Assembly: GCA_945957245.1 (NCBI GenBank)
Contig: CAMFLD010000023.1
Span: forward strand, 1-13,864
Length of the DNA: 13,864 nucleotides
DNA from: an uncultured Flavobacterium sp.
Lineage (GTDB): Bacteria > Bacteroidota > Bacteroidia > Flavobacteriales > Flavobacteriaceae
Reading direction: 5' to 3'
The notes under the pieces: generated by a model
Seen by the model: the letters and a program-made list of their open reading frames with translations, nothing else
What the model was told of the DNA's origin: nothing
Databases searched by the model: none
Position numbers and translations under genes: made by a program
In this document: positions 1 to 7,700 of the stretch, piece after piece
How the letters are laid out: each line of letters begins with the position of its first letter
How positions within the stretch are numbered: position 1 is the first letter of the stretch

Positions 1-456
1 TAGAAATGAATCAGAATGTCCGTGATAACAACCGGCAAACTTTATAATTTTATCTTTACCTGTAAATCCTCTTGCGAGTCTGATGGCGCTCATACAGGCT
101 TCAGTTCCTGAGTTTACAAAACGTATCTTATCAATATTGGGAACCATAGATAGGGCTAGTTCCGCTATTTTTGTTTCCATTTCAGTAGGCATCCCAAAAG
201 AAGTTCCTTTTTGGGCTTTATCGATAATAGCATCAACTACAGGCTGATAAGCATGCCCGAGTATCATTGGGCCCCACGAATTGATATAATCAATCAATCG
301 GTTCCCATCTTCATCATAAAGGTAAGCACCTTTAGCACTTTTGGCAAAAATTGGAGTTCCGCCAACTCCCTTAAACGCACGAACAGGCGAATTAACTCCG
401 CCTGGTATTACTTTTTCTGCTTCAGCAAAAAGCTGACTGCTTCTTTGATAAATCAT
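1..456 (-). CDS. hemL: Glutamate-1-semialdehyde 2,1-aminomutase, N-terminal part (runs off left edge)
   Basis: This PLP enzyme converts glutamate-1-semialdehyde to 5-aminolevulinate, the second step of the C5 route to haem in the cytoplasm. The 152 visible codons read without interruption from ATG at 456 to the window edge. They contain family landmarks: GGVNSPVRAF (residues 19-28), a DEDGN..IDYINSWGP stretch (about 49-63), NSGTEA..AIRLARG (about 115-130) and YHGHSD (144-149). The catalytic lysine lies beyond the window, since the full protein is normally about 430 residues. The start lies 23 bases after the stop of the glucosaminidase gene on the same strand, so it is probably the third gene of an operon and I see no promoter of its own. 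What is seen is the motifs. The function is established family knowledge, and the operon is inferred. Confidence 0.95.
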   Translation of the reverse strand, partial: MIYQRSSQLFAEAEKVIPGGVNSPVRAFKGVGGTPIFAKSAKGAYLYDEDGNRLIDYINSWGPMILGHAYQPVVDAIIDKAQKGTSFGMPTEMETKIAELALSMVPNIDKIRFVNSGTEACMSAIRLARGFTGKDKIIKFAGCYHGHSDSFL

Positions 457-479
457 TATAAATTAAAATTATTTTAAAA

Positions 480-1400
480 TTATTTGACAATAATACTTTG
501 TCCAAGTGAAATCTTATTGTCGGTCAAATTATTCTTTTTCTTTAATTCTTCTACTGATATATTAAATCTTTTAGAAATAGAATAGAGTGAATCCCCTTTA
601 ACAACGGTATATTTCTGAACATTTTCAGTATAAGCAATGGGTTTGGACGCCACAACCGGAACATAATCCTTGCCTAATACTTCAGCATCAAATTTACCCA
701 ACTGGTAACGCTCAATCAACCCAATTAATTTATCAGGATATTGCCTGTCAGTTGCATAACCTGCAGCTTTGAGACCGTAAGCCCAGCTTTTGTAATCATC
801 CTTTTGGAATTCAAAAAGTTCAGCATAGCGGGGACGGCTTGTTAGAAAATAAGAATGGTCTCTAAACGACTGTGCCGGTTCATCATATTTCCTAAAACAT
901 TCATTTTCTTCATCATCAGTATACCTGATGCTTGGACCTGTCCATTCTTTATGGCATTTTATCCCAAAGTGATTATTCGCCTGAACACTTAGAGGGCCTG
1001 TTCCTGCTCCTGATTCCAATATTGCCTGACCTAATGTAATACTTGCAGGAATTCCGGTTCTAACCATATTATCTTTGGCTACATCCTTATATTTTTCAAT
1101 ATAAGCCAAGACCATTTGCGTCGTAACCTTTACCCTTGTAGTGGCTTCCAGTATCTCAGTTGCATTTGAATAATTGTTCTGATTAGCCGAAGCTACTACC
1201 GGTGAATCAATTTTGGTCACCGCAATTGGATTCTTTTTTGTAGCTGGTCTGTAAATTGGCTTCTTTACCCTTTGTGCAACAGGCATATTTGAGTTTTTTC
1301 TCGGATCGGGCTTAGATGTCCTTACCACAGAACGGTTTGCATTACACGAAGCCACAAAAACCACAAGTAGCAATAAACTGAATTTCTTAATCATTGACAT
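480..1400 (-). CDS. Glucosaminidase (GH73-type) lipoprotein with C-terminal LysM
   Basis: Predicted peptidoglycan hydrolase of 306 aa, probably an N-acetylglucosaminidase. It starts with a lipoprotein signal: basic MIKK, hydrophobic residues 7-17, and lipobox VASC with Cys19 as the lipidated residue. A low-complexity Lys/Pro-rich linker follows (20-95). The glucosaminidase domain covers about 97-240, with the expected catalytic Glu in AILES (E129), then NNHFGIKC (142-149) and a Tyr-rich core ending GYATDRQYPDKL. A LysM peptidoglycan-binding domain fills 263-305 (YTVVKGDSLYSISKRFN start). It should act in the periplasm on the wall, tethered to a membrane. The first ATG is at 1400. A second ATG at 1394 keeps the whole signal peptide and shortens the overlap with the upstream gene's stop from 14 to 8 bases; either is possible. 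Translational coupling to the upstream gene is likely. Confidence 0.92.
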   Translation of the reverse strand: MSMIKKFSLLLLVVFVASCNANRSVVRTSKPDPRKNSNMPVAQRVKKPIYRPATKKNPIAVTKIDSPVVASANQNNYSNATEILEATTRVKVTTQMVLAYIEKYKDVAKDNMVRTGIPASITLGQAILESGAGTGPLSVQANNHFGIKCHKEWTGPSIRYTDDEENECFRKYDEPAQSFRDHSYFLTSRPRYAELFEFQKDDYKSWAYGLKAAGYATDRQYPDKLIGLIERYQLGKFDAEVLGKDYVPVVASKPIAYTENVQKYTVVKGDSLYSISKRFNISVEELKKKNNLTDNKISLGQSIIVK

Positions 1401-2298
1401 TGATTTCTAATAGTTTTTTTTGTTTCAACAATTTGTTCATTCCTGCAATCCCCTGCAATCCTCCGGTATGAATCATCAGGATTTTTGAGTTGTCGGGAAA
1501 GTATTTTTTTTCTATTAAATCTATAACGGCAAAAACCATCTTTCCTGTATAAACCGGGTCTAAAATAATTTTATGTTTTTTATAAAAATCATTTATAAAC
1601 CTTATTAGCTCTTCGGAAACCTTACCATATCCGCCAAAATGATAATCGGTAATCAAATCCCAATTATCACGCTTGGCAAAGCTACAAATATCTTGCCGTA
1701 AAAAGTCACCCTTTAACGCAGGAAAACCCAAAACTTGTTGACTAGGTTTTGAACAATTTATTATACCCGAAATTGTTCCTCCGGTACCAACAGCACAGCA
1801 GATATAATCAAAATCTGCCTCATTTTCCGACAGTATTTCTTCGCATCCTTTAACGGCAAGTTCATTGGTTCCACCTTCAGGAATAAGGTAAAAATCACCA
1901 AATTTTTGCTTGATTTCCCCAATAAAAAGGGGATTAGCTTTATGCCGATAACTTTCACGAGTCACAAATTCGAAATCCATTCCAAATTCCTGTGCCCTTT
2001 GTAATGTTGGGTTTTCGTCAATCTTAAATCGTAGCTCTTCGCCTCGGATAATCCCTATAGTTTTAAATCCGAATTCATTTCCTGCTGCAGCTACCGCCAG
2101 AATATGGTTGGAAAAAGCTCCTCCAAAAGTCAGTAAGGTAGTTTTATTTTCTTTTTTGGCCTGCGCCAAATTATATTTAAGCTTCCTGAATTTGTTTCCG
2201 GAAATGTAAGGATGCAGTAAGTCTTCGCGCTTAATATAGAGCGAAACTGGGTGGTTTTCAAGTATAACTTGCTGGTTAATGCTTTCTGAAAAATCCAT
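1387..2298 (-). CDS. PLP-dependent D-cysteine desulfhydrase / ACC-deaminase family enzyme
   Basis: Fold-type II PLP enzyme of 303 aa from ATG at 2298. An in-frame ATG at 2316 would add MIYFWR, but homologues usually begin near MDFSES. Motifs in long-frame numbering: KREDLLHP (29-36), SGNKFRKL with the PLP lysine K42, GGAFSNH (65-71) that stacks and binds the carboxylate, EGGTN (147-151), and the phosphate-binding GTGGT (177-181). Family members deaminate ACC or release sulfide, pyruvate and ammonia from D-cysteine. At the two positions reported to separate these activities, this protein has Thr (DPVYTGK, T257; HTGG, T284) rather than the Glu and Leu of true ACC deaminases, so D-cysteine desulfhydrase or a related activity is favoured. 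It is the first gene of the apparent operon with the glucosaminidase and hemL genes. The substrate is inferred. Confidence 0.9.
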   Translation of the reverse strand: MDFSESINQQVILENHPVSLYIKREDLLHPYISGNKFRKLKYNLAQAKKENKTTLLTFGGAFSNHILAVAAAGNEFGFKTIGIIRGEELRFKIDENPTLQRAQEFGMDFEFVTRESYRHKANPLFIGEIKQKFGDFYLIPEGGTNELAVKGCEEILSENEADFDYICCAVGTGGTISGIINCSKPSQQVLGFPALKGDFLRQDICSFAKRDNWDLITDYHFGGYGKVSEELIRFINDFYKKHKIILDPVYTGKMVFAVIDLIEKKYFPDNSKILMIHTGGLQGIAGMNKLLKQKKLLEINVND

Positions 2299-2302
2299 TC
2301 TC

Positions 2303-2310
2303 CAAAAGTA
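2303..2310 (-). promoter_or_regulatory. Candidate Bacteroidetes -7 box of the hemL operon
   Basis: On the minus strand this reads TACTTTTG, a full match to TAnnTTTG. It ends five bases before the ATG at 2298, so a transcript would start at or very near the start codon (leaderless or nearly so). No clear -33 TTTG is present at the expected spacing. If translation instead began at 2316, this box would lie inside the gene. Confidence 0.35.
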
Positions 2311-2332
2311 AATCATCGAATTTATATGACAT

Positions 2333-2358
2333 AAAAAAAGCGATTATAAATCGCTTTT
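2333..2358 (-). terminator. Rho-independent terminator of the 645-aa T9SS gene
   Basis: A perfect 10-bp stem (AAAAGCGATT at 2336-2345 against AATCGCTTTT at 2349-2358) has a 3-base loop. Read on the minus strand it is followed by a run of T from the seven A bases at 2333-2339. It lies five bases after the stop of the gene at 2363-4300 and before the next minus-strand gene, so it should separate the surface-protein transcript from the hemL operon. Confidence 0.85.
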
Positions 2359-2362
2359 AGTC

Positions 2363-4300
2363 TTATTTTGATGAAATTATAATCTTCTGCCCGATGCTCT
2401 GCCCATCACTCGATTCAACCTTAACAAGGTAAACGGCTTCAGCATAAGAGGCGGTAGAGAATTCGTAACTGTTTTTAGCTCCTAATTTTGTTTTGCTGAA
2501 TAACATTTTTCCGGCTAAATCGAATAAAGAAACCTCTTTGATATCAATTCCATTCGGATTCAAAACACTTAGCTGATGACTGCCATTATCCTGAACAATA
2601 GTTATATTATTTTTAATCTGATCCGCAACAGATAATGAAGAAGATGCATCTCTAAAGGTGATCTCAAATCGATTGGTGTAATTACCTGCCGGCAATGTTA
2701 TTTCAAAACTACCATTTTTGATATCATGGTATATTCCGGTTGCTCCATCGTAAAGATAGATATTATTCGCTCCTGTGAAGTTTATAATATTACCAACATA
2801 TACCTTAAAAGTGGACTGATCTCCTGACTTTAAGGAAAAAGGGATACGTTTAGTAATATCAAACGGAAGGGTCGTGATTACAAAGTTTCTGTTATCCCCA
2901 GCTAAAGAAAAATAGGAATCATTAGCCAGATTTGTCTGGAAAGAAGCTACATCCATAACATCATCAAATCCATCTGTAGTATTTGGATTGAATGCCATGG
3001 TTATCTCTTTGGTGTACAAACCATTGAAAACAGTATGGATTTTAATTTGCGGCGTCGGTGCCATTGAAAACTTAGTATAATCTACATTGGCAACATTAGG
3101 TATTGCATCCCAATTACGTACACCTGTAACTCCCGAAGTAGCGGATATTCTTTCAAACTGGGAATTATTAGCAACACCTTCTTTAACAAAAGCCCTATAA
3201 CTATTTTTCATTTGGGCATTTCCGTTCACTTTTCCCTGAACCATAAAACCTTGTCCTACAGGAGAAAACATCCTTTTATAAGTTGAACCAGAACTGGATC
3301 CGGTGGTATTCAGTGAACCGTCAATATTAAAGGTATTCCAAGTAGCACTATTGTAAGTTCCGGGACTGAAAGCATTGGTATTATTGGGAGTATAATAACC
3401 ATATCCTCCTATGTACTGAACTAAAACATGCGAAGTTGCAGGCTTTTGATGTTCCCAAAAATAAGCATTTCCATTAATGACATTTGTTGCACCACCTGAA
3501 GACACTGCTCCGGTAGTATAGTTTACAACATAACCACTATTTTCTAATAAAAATAAATTCAGATTGATTGCTGAGGAATAAGGGTTACCGGTCAATGTAC
3601 TGTTGGGATACTGATCGGCAACCGTTGGTGCCGCCACAGATATATTGATGGTTCCTTCATTAGGCTTACCTCTGAAATCATATCGCTGATAATCATTCAG
3701 CCCTCCTGAACCGGACGGATTGTTAACAGTAGTTTCGCCAACATTTGAAGTATCATCACCATATACCCCTTTCATAGTATATCCCAATCCACTGGCTACA
3801 GAGCCCGATTCTCCAACATAAACCCAATTGGAGTAATTGTTGGCTGCGGTAAATTTGTAAATCCAGCGGTTTGAAATTGTAAGTGAAGAGTTGGTTGCAC
3901 TGCCATCCACACCTGAAATAAAGGTTGGCAACTGCATTCCAATGTTGCTTATGGGTCTTTTGATTACCTGATTCAGTACAAAACTATTATTACCAGCCCC
4001 TGCTGCCGGGACTCCAACAGGCGAACACCAATAATTATAACCATAATTATTGGCAGTACCTTCCTGAAAAACAGAAAGATAACCAATACCGCGATTTACT
4101 CCTCCCGTAGCAGTGCTCCCTTGTAATAACTGACCTTCATTTCTGAGGTATATGTTACTGTTTGCTGTATTCAATTCAACATAATCTTTAACAAAAATCA
4201 TAGATCCTTTGTTAAAAATATAAGCATCCTTAACATACAACTGTGAGAAAGCGTAGCAAGAAGAGAAAATGGCGCAAAAAAATAGTAGCGTTTTTTTCAT
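2363..4300 (-). CDS. Secreted protein with T9SS type A sorting domain (645 aa)
   Basis: The protein has a Sec signal peptide (MKKTLLFFCAIFSSCYAFSQ, cleavage probably before or at Q20). The rest is Asn/Ser/Thr/Gly-rich and beta-strand-like, with no recognisable enzyme motif. The last 80 or so residues form a T9SS type A sorting domain (VSLFDLAGKMLFSK about 70 residues in, VYLVKVESSDG, terminal KIIISSK), so export across the outer membrane and attachment at or release from the surface is expected. From about residue 20 to the end it parallels the C-terminal 550 residues of the 2100-aa protein encoded divergently. Shared landmarks are YWCSPVG against YWSSPVA, TGNPYSSAIN against LGNPYPSSIN, GQGFMVQ against GQAFFVQ, LPFDI in both, and NIYLYDG against NIYIKDN. 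A strong terminator follows. Function is unknown; a surface or matrix role is inferred. Confidence 0.88.
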   Translation of the reverse strand: MKKTLLFFCAIFSSCYAFSQLYVKDAYIFNKGSMIFVKDYVELNTANSNIYLRNEGQLLQGSTATGGVNRGIGYLSVFQEGTANNYGYNYWCSPVGVPAAGAGNNSFVLNQVIKRPISNIGMQLPTFISGVDGSATNSSLTISNRWIYKFTAANNYSNWVYVGESGSVASGLGYTMKGVYGDDTSNVGETTVNNPSGSGGLNDYQRYDFRGKPNEGTINISVAAPTVADQYPNSTLTGNPYSSAINLNLFLLENSGYVVNYTTGAVSSGGATNVINGNAYFWEHQKPATSHVLVQYIGGYGYYTPNNTNAFSPGTYNSATWNTFNIDGSLNTTGSSSGSTYKRMFSPVGQGFMVQGKVNGNAQMKNSYRAFVKEGVANNSQFERISATSGVTGVRNWDAIPNVANVDYTKFSMAPTPQIKIHTVFNGLYTKEITMAFNPNTTDGFDDVMDVASFQTNLANDSYFSLAGDNRNFVITTLPFDITKRIPFSLKSGDQSTFKVYVGNIINFTGANNIYLYDGATGIYHDIKNGSFEITLPAGNYTNRFEITFRDASSSLSVADQIKNNITIVQDNGSHQLSVLNPNGIDIKEVSLFDLAGKMLFSKTKLGAKNSYEFSTASYAEAVYLVKVESSDGQSIGQKIIISSK

Positions 4301-4733
4301 AGATATTAGGGTTTGTAAAACAAAATTACAATTATTTTTTTTATCTCACTCATTTTCAATAAAACTAAAGCAACTTTTAGTAAGAAAAGTACATTTTCAC
4401 TATAAACAAATATGTTGATTACTGTTCTCCGTTTTCATGTTTATCCGAAAAATATGCCTGCATAGTTAATTTTTCTAAAAAAACGCAACTTACTTATAGC
4501 TAATGAATTTAATTAATTTTAAGTAGGAATAATTATCTGAAAGATTGTTAAGCATAATTATAAAATCCTACATAAAAACATGCACTTTGCCGATTATATA
4601 GGTATTACAACTATAATATTGGGAGGTTTTTTTTCAATAATATAATTTTATTAACAAATGAACTCAAAATACTTTTTTTCCGTAAATGTTATTACTGGTT
4701 TAGTGTCAGAGTTTTGCCCTAAAAAGATGATTT
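4301..4733. other. 433-bp AT-rich divergent intergenic region
   Basis: This gap separates two divergent T9SS cargo genes and must hold both promoters. I see no credible small gene, RNA gene or long inverted repeat in it. Homopolymer A and T runs are frequent (for example 4336-4342, 4626-4634 and 4674-4679). On the plus strand a near match to the -7 box (GAGTTTTG, 4709-4716) lies 18 bases before the ATG at 4734 and differs from TAnnTTTG only at the first base. On the minus strand a full match lies close to the other gene (listed separately). The remaining 350 or so bases are longer than needed for two promoters and could hold regulator sites that I cannot identify. Confidence 0.6.
4321..4328 (-). 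promoter_or_regulatory. Candidate -7 box of the 645-aa T9SS gene
   Basis: The minus strand reads TAATTTTG, a full match to the Bacteroidetes TAnnTTTG element. It ends 20 bases before the ATG at 4300, which would give a leader of roughly 15 bases. A clear -33 TTTG at about 19-21 bases upstream is not visible. In DNA this AT-rich a chance match is possible. Confidence 0.4.
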
Positions 4734-7700
4734 ATGAAAAAGAACTACACCCAAAAAATAACAGGTAAGATACTTACTACGACGCTTAGGAAAACCTCCA
4801 GGCAATTCAAAAATTTAATATTACTACTTTTCGTTTTTCTCGGATCTTATAGTGTTTACAGCCAAGTTACTTACACTTCAGGATCAGGAAATTTTATAGT
4901 CCCATGTGATGTAACCTCAATTACCGTACAAATCTGGGGCGGCGGCGGTGCCGGTGGCGGTGGAAACAGCAATAACAATGGTGGTTCCGGTGGTGGAGCC
5001 GGGGGTTATTCGACTGCAACACTAACAGTAACGGCGGGAAGTACAATAGCTTATTCCGTTGGTACTGGCGGGACAGGAAGCAACAATGCAGGAACTAGTG
5101 GAACTGCAACAACATTTGGAACACTAACTGCAAACGGAGGCACAGGTGGAGGCGCAAATCAGGGAGCCATCGGAATCGGTGGTACTGCGACAGGAGGAAC
5201 AACAAATACAGCCGGAAACAACGGTAGCCTTGGAACTTCATCTACAGGTGCTGCAGGAGGGAATGCAAATGGAGGCGGTGGTGCCGGTGGTGCTTCAAGA
5301 AACACAGCAGGAGCCGGAAATGCAGGAACAACACCCGGTGGCGGTGGCGGTGGCGGATATAGAACTACTGGTACGAGCAGAGCTGGAGGAGATGGCGCAA
5401 GGGGAGAAATACGAATTACTTATACTTCATCCTTTTCAACATACTGTCTTCCAACATTTACGGATAATGTAGAACCTATCACCAATGTAACTTTTTCCGG
5501 AATAAACAATACTACATCAGCCACAACTGGGGGCACTTCGTATCTTGAAAGTTTTTGTAGTGTAGCAACTGTCCAACAGGGGTTAACAATTCCTATTTCT
5601 GTAAAAGGGAATACTGATGGTTCCTTTACCGATTATGTAAGATTATATGTAGACTGGAACAAAAACGGAACGTTTGGTGACGTCGCTAATGAAATATACG
5701 ATTTAGGAACAATATACAATTCTACAGGTGTTGATGCAGTGGTCTTATCCACATCGATAACTGTTCCCGCAACCGCAACCTTAGGATTAACCAGAATGCG
5801 GGTTATGAAACGATTCAATGGTTATCCTACCGGACCTTGTCAAACTGGAGCAGGGTACGGACAGGCCGAAGATTATAGTGTTAATGTTATAGCTCCTCCC
5901 CCATGTACTACACCTACAGCACAACCTACAGCATTAGTATTGTCATCAGTAACCAGCACTTCAACAAATGGTGCTTTTACAGCAGCCAGTCCGGCTCCAA
6001 GTGGATATTTAATCGTAAGAAGTACTAGTCTTACTCCGCCAGTACCGGTAAATGGTACAACTTATGCTGTTGGTTCAACAGCCTTAGGTGCCGGAACTTA
6101 TGTTATTCAAGGTAGTGCTGTAACAAGTAATGCTGTTTCATTCAGCAGTACTGGATTAACCTCAAACACAAGATACTATTACTATATATTTTCCTATAAT
6201 AATTCATGTACTGGAGCACCGTATTATTTGACATTGAGTCCTTTAAGCGGCAATGCAATTACTTGCCCTACTGCCCCTACAGTACCCGTTAACTCATCAA
6301 TAACCACTAATAGCTTTACTGTTTCATGGACAGCTTCTCCTGCAGGTGGAAGTGCGGCAACAATAAATTATACCTTAGAAGTTTACACTGATGCTGGTTT
6401 TACAACACCGATTGCAGGTTCTCCTTTTAATGCCGGAACATCTGTTACTTATAATTTGACCGGATTAAGCATTGGTACAACTTATTATTACAGAATCAAA
6501 GCCAACAACGGAAGTTGTGACAGCTCTTATCTAACAGGTTCAGGTGCTACTACATGCGCTACACCTGCATCACAACCTACAAGCTTAAGTTTGTCAACTA
6601 TTACAAGTACTTCCATCAACGGATCATTTACAGCTGCCTCACCAGCTCCCAATGGTTATCTGATTGTCAGGAGTTCAAGTGCAACTGCACCTACTCTAAC
6701 AAATGGAACCACCTATGCCGTAGGATATACCGGTTTAACCCCGGGAACTACTTATGTAGTGCAGGGAAGTGCTGTTACCAGCAATGCAACATCATTTTCA
6801 GATACAGGATTAATAAGTAATACAAGATATTACTATTACATTTTTTCATACAATAATAGTTGTAACGGTGCTCCCTATTACTTAACAGCTTCTCCTCTAA
6901 CCCAAAACAATGTTACTTGTGCCGCTCCACCAACTTCTGCAGTAAACTCGGGAATTACTACTTCTGGCTATACAATTAGCTGGACTGCTTCTGTAGCAGG
7001 GGGAGGTGTCGGAGCCATAAGTTATACTTTAGAAATTTTTAGTGATTCAGGATATTCCACACCTATTGCCGGCTCACCTTTTTCTTTAGGAGCTGCTACA
7101 ACTTACACTGCATCAGGATTAGCCGGAGGTACTTACTATTACAGAATCAAAGCTTCCAATGGATTTTGCAGTAGTTCATATCTAACAGGTTCAGTTACAA
7201 CTATTCCTGTAAACAATCAATGCGCTAATGCAACTCCGCTTCCTTGTGGTACTACCAATTTGGCAGGAAGCACTGTGAATGCTGCCAGTTATACTCACGG
7301 CACTGGTTGTACAATGTCAAATTATGGAGTTTGGTATACATTCACAGGAAATGGGGGGCAAAATACTATATCAGTCACAACCACCAGTTATGATGTAGAA
7401 ATGGCAATAGTAAGCGGTTCATGCGGTTCTCTGACAAACGTTACTTGTCAGGATAGTGCATTATCAAACGGTACTGAAACTTATACCTTTACTGCTACTG
7501 CCGGAGTTAATTATTACGTGTATGTTGCTTATTATGCATCAGGCGGAACCACAACGGGTACCTTTACCATTTCCCGTGCCTGTATAGCACCGCTAACAAA
7601 TGATGACTGCAACACTGCGATTTCATTAACTCCAACTACAACCTGTTCTTACTCCTACTATACTAACACTGGAGCGACAGCCAGTGCCGGGGTTACCGCA

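Noticed and set aside
211..477. 88-codon plus-strand open frame opposite hemL
   Set aside because: It is antisense to a clear hemL coding sequence with all expected motifs, so it is a shadow frame.
4301..4733. Possible small RNA or hidden gene in the long intergenic gap
   Set aside because: I found no stable hairpin followed by a T run and no open frame with a plausible start. The gap is best explained as two divergent promoters.
5146..5472. Open frame of 108 codons on the plus strand, Glu/Gln/Val-rich
   Set aside because: It lies in another frame of the Gly-rich part of the giant gene. Its composition is what a shifted reading of GGA/GCA repeats gives, and it has no start context.
6554..6820. 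88-codon open frame inside the second FN3-like unit
   Set aside because: It is out of frame with the well-supported giant gene, and the product looks random.
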